In this document: in pieces, positions 18,156 to 27,479 of the stretch
Position numbering within the stretch: position 1 is the stretch's first letter
How the letters are laid out: every line of letters starts with the position of its first letter
DNA from: Ruminococcus sp.
GTDB taxonomy: Bacteria; Bacillota; Clostridia; Oscillospirales; Acutalibacteraceae
Direction: 5' to 3'
Length of the DNA stretch: 64,000 bases
Assembly: GCA_023665555.1 (NCBI GenBank)
Contig: JAMPDR010000003.1
Coordinates: 1-64,000, forward strand
Position numbers and translations under genes: made by a program
The notes under the pieces: generated by a model
Seen by the model: only the letters and a program-made list of their open reading frames with translations
Database searches by the model: none
Told to the model about the DNA's origin: nothing

Positions 18156-19907
18156 ATGGCACTTGACGGAATTTTTTTATCAAAGGTTAAAGATGAACTT
18201 ATTGAAAAGGCCGTTGGACTGAGAGTTGATAAGGTTCAACAGCCATCAAGGGATGAGATAGTTTTAAATTTGCGCGGCAGGCAGGGGACATATCGTTTGC
18301 TGATTTGTGTCAGAGCGGACAGTCCGAGGGTGCATTTTACCTCTCATTCAATCGAAAATCCTCCTGTACCGCCAATGTTTTGTATGCTTTTGAGAAAGCA
18401 TCTCACAGGCGCACTTATAATGAACATAAGACAGCAGGAACTCGACAGAATTATTTTCATTGATTTTTCCGCATCAAATGAAATCGGCGACAGGGTAAAT
18501 CTTACTCTCTGCATTGAAATAATGGGCAAGTACAGCAATCTGATTCTTGTGAACCAGGATGGAAAAGTTATTGATTCAGCTAAGCGTGTTGATTTGACAA
18601 CATCATCAGTAAGACAGATTTTGCCCGGCATTGAATATAAACTTCCTCCAAAACAGGATAAAATATGTCTTGAAAATGGTTCTATAACTGACATAATTTC
18701 AGAAGTCATGTCGCAAAAGGATAAGTATCTTTCATCAGCGCTTATGTCTGCCATACAGGGTATATCGCCAATTATAAGCCGTGAAATTGCATATAGCTGT
18801 TGCAGTGATGATATATTTGTCAGAGATATCACAGTATTGCAAATTCAGGCACTTACTGATATGCTAAAAAAAATCAAAAATGAACTTCATGCCGGAACTT
18901 TGTCTTACATGGTATGTACACCTCAGGGTAAACCTAAAGAACTATCATTCATCAATATTTCCCAATACGGCGGCAGTATGCTTGTAAAAGAGTATGATAG
19001 TGTTTCGGCTTTGCTTGACGAATTTTATTTTGAGCGCGATCGCATTAATCGCATCAGTTTAAGAGGTCATGAACTTATAAAGCTTTTGAATAATCTTATT
19101 GACAGAACAACAAGAAAGGTTAATATTCAGAGAGAAGAACTGAAAAAATGCGAACATAAAGATGATTTAAAATTATTTGGTGAATTGATAACATCAAATC
19201 TTCACATTTTGAAAAAGGGCAGTGCGTTCTATGAAGTGCCTAATTATTATGACAACATGAATATCATCAGAATAGCTTGTAATCCTGCTTTGACTCCGAC
19301 TGAAAATGCAAATAAGTATTATAAAGAATACAGAAAAGCAAAAACGGCAGAAGTTATGCTGAAAAAATTGATTGTTGAAGGAGAAAATGAAATAACATAT
19401 CTTGAATCGGTGCTCGATGAACTTTCCAGAGCCGATACCGACAGCGAACTTTCTGCAATCAGACAGGAATTAGTTTTAGGCGGATATGTAAAAAATAAGG
19501 GCGGGAAAAAGCAGAAGATACCGAAAGAACTTCCGCCGATTGAATATATGTCATCAGACGGATACAGAATACTCGTTGGACGAAATAACGTCCAAAATGA
19601 CAGACTTTCGATGAAAACAGCTAATAATAACGACATGTGGTTGCATACACAAGGCTTTCCGGGTTCTCACGTTATCATTGAAAATCAAGGCGGTGAGGTA
19701 TCGGATATATCCATTGAAGAAGCTGCGGTTATTGCCGCAGTGTGCAGCAAAGCAAAAGATTCTTCACTGGTTCCTGTTGATTATACAAAAGTGAAGTTTT
19801 TGAAAAAGCCTGTCGGCGCAAAGCCGGGTAAGGTTATTTATCATGAGTATTACACTATTATAACAAACCCTGACAAGGAATTTGCGGAGAAGCTTAGAGT
19901 AAAATAG
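18156..19907 (+). CDS. rqcH: Ribosome quality control factor RqcH (NFACT family)
   Basis: Homologue of Rqc2/NEMF, 583 residues. RqcH binds stalled 50S-nascent chain complexes and recruits tRNA-Ala to add C-terminal alanine tails for degradation. The NFACT-N domain covers about residues 1-200, a HhH/coiled-coil middle runs from about 200 to 430, and the NFACT-R domain carries DMWLHTQGFPGSHVII. Older names are fibronectin-binding protein A or FbpA. No secretion signal is present. It lies between nif3 and dnaE. Confidence 0.92.
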   Translation: MALDGIFLSKVKDELIEKAVGLRVDKVQQPSRDEIVLNLRGRQGTYRLLICVRADSPRVHFTSHSIENPPVPPMFCMLLRKHLTGALIMNIRQQELDRIIFIDFSASNEIGDRVNLTLCIEIMGKYSNLILVNQDGKVIDSAKRVDLTTSSVRQILPGIEYKLPPKQDKICLENGSITDIISEVMSQKDKYLSSALMSAIQGISPIISREIAYSCCSDDIFVRDITVLQIQALTDMLKKIKNELHAGTLSYMVCTPQGKPKELSFINISQYGGSMLVKEYDSVSALLDEFYFERDRINRISLRGHELIKLLNNLIDRTTRKVNIQREELKKCEHKDDLKLFGELITSNLHILKKGSAFYEVPNYYDNMNIIRIACNPALTPTENANKYYKEYRKAKTAEVMLKKLIVEGENEITYLESVLDELSRADTDSELSAIRQELVLGGYVKNKGGKKQKIPKELPPIEYMSSDGYRILVGRNNVQNDRLSMKTANNNDMWLHTQGFPGSHVIIENQGGEVSDISIEEAAVIAAVCSKAKDSSLVPVDYTKVKFLKKPVGAKPGKVIYHEYYTIITNPDKEFAEKLRVK

Positions 19908-19950
19908 TGCAAGCAACTTGTAACATCTGAATTTTAGATAGGAGGATAAT

Positions 19951-22900
19951 ATGGCTTTTACCCATTTACATCTGCATACGGAATACAGCCTACTTGATGG
20001 CGCGTGCAGAATTGAAGAAGTTATTAATGCTGCAAAAGAACTCGGACAGTCCTCTCTTGCAATAACAGATCATGGTGTTATGTACGGAGTTGTTGATTTT
20101 TATAAGGCAGCAAAGCAAGCAGGCATAAAGCCTATTATCGGCTGCGAATGTTATGTTGCCGCCAGAAGCAGACTGAACAAAGTTCATGGCATCGACAATG
20201 AACGATATCACTTGATTTTGCTTTGTAAAAACAATACAGGTTACCAGAACCTTATTGCAATGGTGAGCAAGGCATGGACAGAGGGTTTCTATACCAAGCC
20301 CAGAATTGACCATGAATTACTTGAAAAATATCATGATGGCATTATTGCACTTTCGGGTTGTCTTGCCGGCGAAATACCTCGCATGCTTTTAAGAGGTGAC
20401 TATGATGGTGCAAAGGAAACTGCGTTGTGGTATGAAGATATTTTCGGTAAGGGTAATTACTATATTGAAATTCAAAATCACGGTTTGAGGGAAGAACTCG
20501 ATATCATTCCGGATTTGATCAGATTGTCAAAGGAAACGGGAATACCTCTTGTTGCGACCAACGATGCTCACTATATCAAAAAAGAGGATTACGAGGTTCA
20601 GCAAGTACTTATCTGTATACAAACTAACCACACATTAGGTGAGGATACTGGCCTTGAATTCAACACGCAGGAGTTCTATCTGAAATCAGAGGATGAAATG
20701 CGTGAGTTGTTCGCTAATATACCGTCTGCAATTGATAATACGCAAAACATTGCAGATAAGTGCAATGTTGAATTCGAGTTCGGTAATACGAAACTGCCGC
20801 ATTTTGAAGTGCCCAACCATATGGATCACTTTGAATATTTCAAAAATCAATGTTTTTTCGGACTATGTCAGAAAAAAGGTGACGATCCGCCTGCTGAATA
20901 CATTGACAGACTCAATTACGAGCTTGGTGTTATCAATAAGATGGGATATGTTGATTATTTCTTGATTGTACATGATTTTATCAGATATGCAAAAAGCAAA
21001 AACATTCCCGTCGGACCCGGAAGAGGTTCAGGTGCAGGAAGCCTTGCAGCATATTGTATTGGTATTACGGGCATTGATCCGATTGAATACAATCTTCTAT
21101 TTGAGCGTTTTCTGAATCCTGAGCGAGTCAGTATGCCGGACTTTGACATTGACTTTTGCTATGTGAACCGCCAAAAGGTTATAGATTATGTTATATCAAA
21201 ATACGGTGATGATCATGTTGCGCAAATTGTGACTTTCGGAACACTTGCCGCAAGAGCCGCGATTCGCGATGTCGGCAGAGTGATGGGCATATCATATCAA
21301 GTTGTTGACAGCGTTGCAAAACAAATTCCCAATGAACTTCATATTACGATTGAAAAAGCCTTGAAATCATCATCTGAACTTAAATCTCTTTATGATAGCA
21401 ACGATGATGTTCACAAGCTGATTGATATGTCAAAAAAAGTTGAGGGCATGCCTCGCCACGCATCAACACATGCGGCCGGTGTTGTTATAACGCGTGATCC
21501 TGTTGCGTCATATGTTCCATTAGCGCTGAATGACGACAGTGTTGTAACACAGTTCACTATGACAACACTGGAACAACTCGGATTGCTAAAAATGGACTTT
21601 TTGGGTCTTCGCACACTTACTGTAATAGATGATACCGTGAAGATGATTCGCAAATCCAATCCTGATTTTACGCTTGATGAAATTGATGTGCATGACAAAG
21701 CAACTTTTGACATGCTCTCGCAAGGAAAAACAGATGCTGTTTTTCAATTTGAATCATCAGGTATGCGTACCGTGCTTACAAGACTTAAACCGCAAAGCCT
21801 TGAAGATTTGATCGCTGTTATTTCACTTTACCGACCGGGTCCTGCCGATTCGATTGATACTTATATCAACAACAGGCATCATCCCGAACAAACAACATAT
21901 AAATGTGAACTTGTCAAAGATATTCTTTCCGTAACTTATGGCTGTATGGTTTATCAGGAGCAAGTTATGGAGATATGCCGCAAGGTTGCAGGCTATTCCT
22001 ACGGAAGAGCAGATCTTGTCAGACGTGCAATGTCAAAGAAAAAGATTGATGTTATGGAAAAGGAGCGCCATAACTTTATTTACGGTATGAAAGATGAAGA
22101 CGGTTCAATTCAATGTGTCGGTGCGATTGCAAACGGTGTTTCGGAAAAAATAGCAAATGAGCTTTTTGATGAGATGTCTAATTTCGCGAAATACGCTTTC
22201 AATAAGTCGCATGCTGCTGCGTATGCTTTTGTTTCGTATCAGACGGCATGGCTGAAATGCCATTATCCTTGTGAGTTGATGGCAGCAACATTAACAAGCG
22301 TTCTTGATTCTTCAACAAAGGTTTCCGCTTATATTAATGAATGTGCAAAACTTTCAATCAATGTCCTCGCACCCCATGTAAATGAAAGTTTTGAGTGCTT
22401 TTCGGTCGATGACAAAAATATCCGCTTCGGTCTGCTTGCAATAAAAAATCTTGGCAAAGGTTTTATTAATTCAATAATAGAAAACCGTTTGAGCGGCGGT
22501 AAATATGTCAGCTTTTATGATTTCTGCAAACGTGTTTACGGCAAAGATTTTAACAAAAGGGCAGTTGAAAGCCTTATTAAATGCGGAGCACTTGACTCTC
22601 TCGGTCTGAATCGCAGGCAAATGATATATATGTTGCCGATAATAACTTCACAGCTTGACAGCGATAAAAGCCGAAATGTAATTGGGCAAATTGGCTTTTT
22701 TGATGAAGGCTCGCAGTTTTCACAAATGAATGAACCGGCTGCACCGTCAATGGAAGAAATGCCATATAATGAGTTGCTGGCATTTGAAAAAGAAATAACA
22801 GGTCTGTATTTGTCGGGGCATCCGATGAAAGAATATGAATATGTTGCCGAAGCTGTAAAGGCTGATAAAATTTCGGATATACTATTATTGAAAGAAAACT

Positions 22901-23430
22901 TCGGTTCTTATAAGGATAACGATCGCGTAAAAATCTTCGGAATGATTTCACGCATAGAAAGGAAAACAACAAAAAGTAATTCAATGATGTGCTTTGTTGA
23001 TATTGAAGATATGAGCGGTACAATTGAATGTATTGTTTTCTCAAGATTATATTCAGACAACGTTATGCTTCTTCAGCAAGGAAACATTGTACTTGTTCGC
23101 GGCAGGCTGAGCCTCAGAGAGGATAAGGCGCCTTCCATTGTTGCAGAAAGCATTGAACCGAATCCTAAAAACACTGTCACTAAGTCTGTTGAGCAAAAGA
23201 AGAAGCAGAGAAATGGTATTTTTATAAGAATTCCTTCAAAAAAAGATTCAAGAATGGATAAGTTCAAAACTTTAATTTCAATTTTTGAAGGAAGCTTTCC
23301 GGTTTATATTTTTGATGAAGAGAATAAAAAATATGAGTATTTTGCATCAACTGAACTCAACAATCCGCTTGTCAATGAATGTATATACATTTTCGGAAAA
23401 GAAAACGTTGCTGTCAGAAATAAATTTTGA
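19951..23430 (+). CDS. dnaE: DNA polymerase III alpha subunit DnaE
   Basis: Replicative C-family polymerase of the DnaE type, 1159 residues. The N-terminal PHP domain begins FTHLHLHTEYSLLDGA. Catalytic aspartates lie in MPDFDIDF (D397, D399), with a third expected in KMDFLGLRT. Finger/tandem HhH region and a C-terminal OB fold (RVKIFGMISRIERK) complete the architecture. In Firmicutes DnaE works with PolC. AGGAGG precedes ATG. It is followed by pfkA, a conserved neighbour in many Firmicutes, but a separate promoter lies between them. Confidence 0.97.
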   Translation: MAFTHLHLHTEYSLLDGACRIEEVINAAKELGQSSLAITDHGVMYGVVDFYKAAKQAGIKPIIGCECYVAARSRLNKVHGIDNERYHLILLCKNNTGYQNLIAMVSKAWTEGFYTKPRIDHELLEKYHDGIIALSGCLAGEIPRMLLRGDYDGAKETALWYEDIFGKGNYYIEIQNHGLREELDIIPDLIRLSKETGIPLVATNDAHYIKKEDYEVQQVLICIQTNHTLGEDTGLEFNTQEFYLKSEDEMRELFANIPSAIDNTQNIADKCNVEFEFGNTKLPHFEVPNHMDHFEYFKNQCFFGLCQKKGDDPPAEYIDRLNYELGVINKMGYVDYFLIVHDFIRYAKSKNIPVGPGRGSGAGSLAAYCIGITGIDPIEYNLLFERFLNPERVSMPDFDIDFCYVNRQKVIDYVISKYGDDHVAQIVTFGTLAARAAIRDVGRVMGISYQVVDSVAKQIPNELHITIEKALKSSSELKSLYDSNDDVHKLIDMSKKVEGMPRHASTHAAGVVITRDPVASYVPLALNDDSVVTQFTMTTLEQLGLLKMDFLGLRTLTVIDDTVKMIRKSNPDFTLDEIDVHDKATFDMLSQGKTDAVFQFESSGMRTVLTRLKPQSLEDLIAVISLYRPGPADSIDTYINNRHHPEQTTYKCELVKDILSVTYGCMVYQEQVMEICRKVAGYSYGRADLVRRAMSKKKIDVMEKERHNFIYGMKDEDGSIQCVGAIANGVSEKIANELFDEMSNFAKYAFNKSHAAAYAFVSYQTAWLKCHYPCELMAATLTSVLDSSTKVSAYINECAKLSINVLAPHVNESFECFSVDDKNIRFGLLAIKNLGKGFINSIIENRLSGGKYVSFYDFCKRVYGKDFNKRAVESLIKCGALDSLGLNRRQMIYMLPIITSQLDSDKSRNVIGQIGFFDEGSQFSQMNEPAAPSMEEMPYNELLAFEKEITGLYLSGHPMKEYEYVAEAVKADKISDILLLKENFGSYKDNDRVKIFGMISRIERKTTKSNSMMCFVDIEDMSGTIECIVFSRLYSDNVMLLQQGNIVLVRGRLSLREDKAPSIVAESIEPNPKNTVTKSVEQKKKQRNGIFIRIPSKKDSRMDKFKTLISIFEGSFPVYIFDEENKKYEYFASTELNNPLVNECIYIFGKENVAVRNKF

Positions 23431-23461
23431 TTCTTTTTAATTTAATTTTGGTGTGTATGTG

Positions 23462-23489
23462 TTGACAATTTTTGACAATCATGTATAAT
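23462..23489 (+). promoter_or_regulatory. Strong SigA promoter for pfkA
   Basis: Consensus -35 TTGACA (23462-23467), 16-base spacer, -10 TATAAT (23484-23489). A second TTGACA lies at 23472-23477 inside the spacer. Downstream, CAGTAATCGATAA and TTATCGTACTG form an imperfect hairpin in the leader, possibly regulatory. Confidence 0.85.
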
Positions 23490-23576
23490 ATGTTTTGATT
23501 ATGTTATTAACCGTGAGCAGTAATCGATAATTTTTTATCGTACTGTTTGGCGGTGTACAATAAAGGAGTAGTAGTT

Positions 23577-24542
23577 ATGATTAGAACAATCGGTGTATTA
23601 ACAAGCGGCGGTGATGCCCCCGGAATGAATGCCGCTATCAGAGCAGTTGTACGTGCAGGCTGCGAACTCGGAATGAAAGTATACGGAATCAGACGTGGTT
23701 ATAACGGTCTTATGGAAGATGATATGTTTGAAATGAATCTCAGATCGGTTTCCGACATCATCAATCGCGGCGGTACAATTCTCTATTCTGCAAGAAGCGA
23801 ACGTTTTAAAACAGAAGAAGGTATGCAGGCTGCAATCAGAGTTTGCCGTGAAAAAGGCATTGACGGTCTTGTGGTAATCGGCGGTGACGGTTCATTCAGA
23901 GGTGCCCGTGACCTTTCAATAAAGGGTATTCCGTGTGTTGCATTGCCGGGAACAATTGATAATGACATCGGATGCTGCGATTATACAATCGGATATGACA
24001 CAGCAATGAACACCATTATGGAAATGGTTGACAGAATCAGAGATACAACTGAATCTCATGACAGATGTGCTGTTGTGGAAGTTATGGGCAGAGGTGCAGG
24101 TTATCTCGCTCTTTCGGCAGGTATTGCCTGCGGTGCGACTTCAATATTGATTCCTGAAGTGCCCTATGATTTTGAACGTGATGTTATAGATAGAATGAAG
24201 AGAACACAGCGAAGCGAAAAGGTTCATTTCATTATCATGGTGTCAGAAGCTATCGGCGGCGTTGAAGAAATGGCTAAGCGTATTCAGGCTGAAACAGGTG
24301 TTGAAAGCAGAGCGACTATTCTCGGTCATGTTCAGCGTGGCGGTTCACCGACTTCAAGGGACAGAATCGTTGCAAGTCAGATGGGTTATCACGCTGTCCA
24401 GCTCCTTAAAGAAGGTATTGGCAATCGAGTTGTTGCAATCCAAAAGGAACAGATTCTTGATTTTGATATTTTTGAAGCCCTCAACACAAAGAAGAGCATA
24501 GACCTCGGTATGCATAAAATGGCATTGGAGATTTCTATCTGA
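23577..24542 (+). CDS. pfkA: ATP-dependent 6-phosphofructokinase
   Basis: Glycolytic enzyme phosphorylating fructose 6-phosphate, 321 residues. Motifs are GVLTSGGDAPGMNAAIRAVVR, IGGDGSFRGA, and the catalytic loop PGTIDNDIG; MGRGAGYLA and HVQRGGSPTSRDR follow. ATG 23577 is chosen because AAAGGAG lies 8 bases upstream; the in-frame codon at 23547 has no site. It has its own consensus promoter and ends before a hairpin. Confidence 0.97.
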   Translation: MIRTIGVLTSGGDAPGMNAAIRAVVRAGCELGMKVYGIRRGYNGLMEDDMFEMNLRSVSDIINRGGTILYSARSERFKTEEGMQAAIRVCREKGIDGLVVIGGDGSFRGARDLSIKGIPCVALPGTIDNDIGCCDYTIGYDTAMNTIMEMVDRIRDTTESHDRCAVVEVMGRGAGYLALSAGIACGATSILIPEVPYDFERDVIDRMKRTQRSEKVHFIIMVSEAIGGVEEMAKRIQAETGVESRATILGHVQRGGSPTSRDRIVASQMGYHAVQLLKEGIGNRVVAIQKEQILDFDIFEALNTKKSIDLGMHKMALEISI

Positions 24543-24601
24543 TTCATTTAATTAAGAATATAAGACGCGTGTAGGCTAAATATATTTATATGATCAAGTG
24601 C

Positions 24602-24630
24602 AAACGGCACAGCGTCGAGCTGTGTCGTTT
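24602..24630 (+). terminator. Hairpin after pfkA
   Basis: AAACGGCACAGC and GCTGTGTCGTTT pair through twelve bases (one G-T) with a 5-base loop, then TTTAATC. Probable terminator of pfkA. Confidence 0.7.
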
Positions 24631-24721
24631 AATCATAATATATGAAAATCATATCAGTATCTTGTCACATTTATAATGCTTTTAACTGTCACAAGGCAGT
24701 AGGTCAGAAAGGAGAATACAT

Positions 24722-25477
24722 TTGAGTACAAATGATAGTGCCAATATTCATAAAGGGCATCGCCAAAAAGTAAAGCAAAGATATTATGAAACGGGACTTG
24801 ACAGTATGCCGGATCACAACGTACTTGAAATGCTGCTCTTTTTCGGTATACCATATAAAGATACAAATGAGATTGCACATGAGTTGATTAACAGATTCGG
24901 TTCTTTTTCAGCAGTACTCAGAACTGATGTTAATGCTTTAAAAAAGGTCAAAGGCATGACGGACAATGCAGCATGCCTTATCAGTATGTTGCTGCCTATT
25001 TATAAAAGATATGCAAGCGAAATGGCATCAAAAATGCCGCAGATGTTTTCAGTTGAAGAAATCGTTGAACATATGAAACCGAAATTAATTGATACATCAT
25101 ATGAACGCGTATTTGTACTTTGTTTTGACGGCTGTCATAATCTTATCACAACACGTCAGTTGACAGAAGGCGGCCTTACAAGTGCAAAATTTGATTTGCG
25201 CTCTGTAGCATCAGTAGCCTTGGAAACCAAGACGACGGATATGATTCTTGTGCACAATCATCCAAACGGAATTGCTTTGCCCTCAACTGAAGATATTGTA
25301 GCAACGGAAAGAGTGAAGAATCTGCTGAATTCACTCGGTGTTAACTTAATTGATCATATCATTATTGCCGACGAAGATTATTGTGCTTTGTCGCAAGTGC
25401 CGAAATGTAAGTACTTATTTTATGACATACAGAAGATACAAGGTCTAATTAACGATGATACAGATAACACTGATTAA
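24722..25477 (+). CDS. radC: RadC family JAB-domain protein
   Basis: RadC/YsxA family, 251 residues. An N-terminal helical HhH-like region is followed by a C-terminal JAB/MPN metalloprotease-type domain with ILVHNHPNGIALPSTED, matching the HxHxxG..S..D metal motif. Once thought to be a DNA repair protein; no DNA repair role is established. The start is TTG 24722, supported by GAAAGGAG 8-9 bases upstream and no nearby ATG. It precedes uvrB by 30 bases. Confidence 0.88.
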   Translation: MSTNDSANIHKGHRQKVKQRYYETGLDSMPDHNVLEMLLFFGIPYKDTNEIAHELINRFGSFSAVLRTDVNALKKVKGMTDNAACLISMLLPIYKRYASEMASKMPQMFSVEEIVEHMKPKLIDTSYERVFVLCFDGCHNLITTRQLTEGGLTSAKFDLRSVASVALETKTTDMILVHNHPNGIALPSTEDIVATERVKNLLNSLGVNLIDHIIIADEDYCALSQVPKCKYLFYDIQKIQGLINDDTDNTD

Positions 25478-25507
25478 AAGAAAGTTTTAATTGTGAGGTG
25501 AAAAATC

Positions 25508-27466
25508 ATGGATAAGTTTGTTCTTCATTCAGCATATAAACCGACTGGCGATCAGCCTGAAGCGATTGAGGCTCTGGTTGACGGACTCAAAAAAGGATAT
25601 ACCGAACAGACTCTGCTTGGTGTTACAGGTTCGGGAAAAACTTTCACAATGGCTAATATTATTGAAAAGGTTAACAGACCTACTTTGGTTTTGGCACACA
25701 ATAAAACTCTTGCCGCTCAGCTTTGCAGTGAGTTCAAAGAGTTCTTTCCTGATAATGCCGTTGAATACTTTGTTTCATATTATGACTATTATCAGCCGGA
25801 AGCATATATTCCGACAACTGATACCTATATAGAAAAAGACTCGGCGGTTAATGAAGAAATAGATAAATTGCGTCATTCCGCAACGTCAGCACTTTCAGAA
25901 AGACGCGATGTTATAATTGTCGCCAGTGTATCCTGTATATACACGCTCGGTGACCCGATCGATTATCGCAGTATGGTCATCTCAATGCGTCCGGGTATGG
26001 AAAAGAACAGAGATGAATTAATCAGCAAACTTATAGAAATTCAATACGAAAGAAATGATATAAATTTCATTAGAAATAAATTTCGTGTAAGAGGGGATAT
26101 TGTTGAAATTTATCCTGCCTATAGCCACGAATCTGCAATCAGAGTTGAGTTTTTCGGTGATGAAATTGACAGAATATGCGAAATCAACCCACTCACGGGA
26201 GAAATCAAAGCAACCCTATCACATGTCGCGATTTATCCTGCATCACACTATGTTGTGAGTCCCGACAAAATAGAACGTGCACTTCGGGATATAAAACAGG
26301 AAATGGAAGATAGGGTAGTTGAGTTTACTAAAGCAGGTAAACTGCTTGAAGCCGAGAGAATAAAGCAACGCACACTTTATGACCTTGAAATGCTTAAGGA
26401 AACAGGTTTTTGCAAGGGCATTGAAAACTATTCAAGGGTTATGTCAGGACGAGAACCCGGCAGCAGGCCGTTCACTTTGCTGCATTATTTTCCAGATGAT
26501 TTTCTGCTTTTTGTTGATGAATCGCATGTAACTTTGCCTCAGGTTCGCGCCATGTATGCAGGGGATAGAGCGCGTAAAGAAAGTCTTATTGAGTTTGGTT
26601 TCAGACTTCCGTCAGCGTTTGATAACAGGCCGCTGAAATTTGATGAGTTTTACGATAGTATCGGACAAAAAATATTTGTGAGCGCTACACCCGGCGATTT
26701 TGAAAAAGATAGAAGTTCTCAAATTGTCGAACAAGTTATCCGCCCAACCGGTTTGCTCGATCCTCTGATTACTGTAAAGCCAACTGACGGACAGATTGAT
26801 GATCTCGTAAGTGAAATCAATATACGTTCAGCAAGAAATGAGAGAGTTCTTGTAACAACACTGACAAAGAAAATGGCTGAATCGTTAACGGAATATCTTG
26901 AATCATTTGATGTCAAAGTTAGATATATGCACTATGATATTGATACCATTGAACGAATGAAGATAATTCGTGAACTTAGATTAGGTGAATATGACGTTCT
27001 GGTTGGCATTAACCTTCTTCGTGAAGGTCTGGATATTCCGGAAGTTTCACTAGTTGCAATACTGGATGCTGATAAAGAAGGCTTTTTGCGTTCGGAAACC
27101 TCACTTGTTCAAACAATAGGCAGAGCTGCTCGAAATGCACAGGGCGAAGTTATTATGTATGCAGATTGCGTTACCCCGTCAATGGAACGTGCAATTTCAG
27201 AAACCAACAGAAGAAGAGCAATTCAGCAAAAATATAACGAGGAACACGGAATAGTTCCGAAAACCATTATAAAGGAAGTACATGATGTAATTGAAATATC
27301 CGGCAAGGCGGTTGACGATGATGAATTCAGACATCTTTCACGTCTTGACCGAGAAAAGATGATTCGTCAGCTTACTTCGGAAATGCGAGAGGCAGCAAAA
27401 CTGCTTGAATTTGAACATGCTGCATATCTGCGCGACAGAATAGAAAAACTAAAAACATTGAAATAA
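25508..27466 (+). CDS. uvrB: UvrABC system protein B
   Basis: Damage-verifying helicase of nucleotide excision repair, 652 residues. Walker A is [14 protein letters not shown], the beta-hairpin region contains [18 protein letters not shown], and helicase motifs include [13 protein letters not shown] and QTIGRAARN. The C-terminal UVR domain that contacts UvrC is present ([21 protein letters not shown]). uvrA follows after 13 bases, forming the uvrBA operon. Confidence 0.98.
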   Translation: MDKFVLHSAYKPTGDQPEAIEALVDGLKKGYTEQTLLGVTGSGKTFTMANIIEKVNRPTLVLAHNKTLAAQLCSEFKEFFPDNAVEYFVSYYDYYQPEAYIPTTDTYIEKDSAVNEEIDKLRHSATSALSERRDVIIVASVSCIYTLGDPIDYRSMVISMRPGMEKNRDELISKLIEIQYERNDINFIRNKFRVRGDIVEIYPAYSHESAIRVEFFGDEIDRICEINPLTGEIKATLSHVAIYPASHYVVSPDKIERALRDIKQEMEDRVVEFTKAGKLLEAERIKQRTLYDLEMLKETGFCKGIENYSRVMSGREPGSRPFTLLHYFPDDFLLFVDESHVTLPQVRAMYAGDRARKESLIEFGFRLPSAFDNRPLKFDEFYDSIGQKIFVSATPGDFEKDRSSQIVEQVIRPTGLLDPLITVKPTDGQIDDLVSEINIRSARNERVLVTTLTKKMAESLTEYLESFDVKVRYMHYDIDTIERMKIIRELRLGEYDVLVGINLLREGLDIPEVSLVAILDADKEGFLRSETSLVQTIGRAARNAQGEVIMYADCVTPSMERAISETNRRRAIQQKYNEEHGIVPKTIIKEVHDVIEISGKAVDDDEFRHLSRLDREKMIRQLTSEMREAAKLLEFEHAAYLRDRIEKLKTLK

Positions 27467-27479
27467 TTACGGTGAAAAT

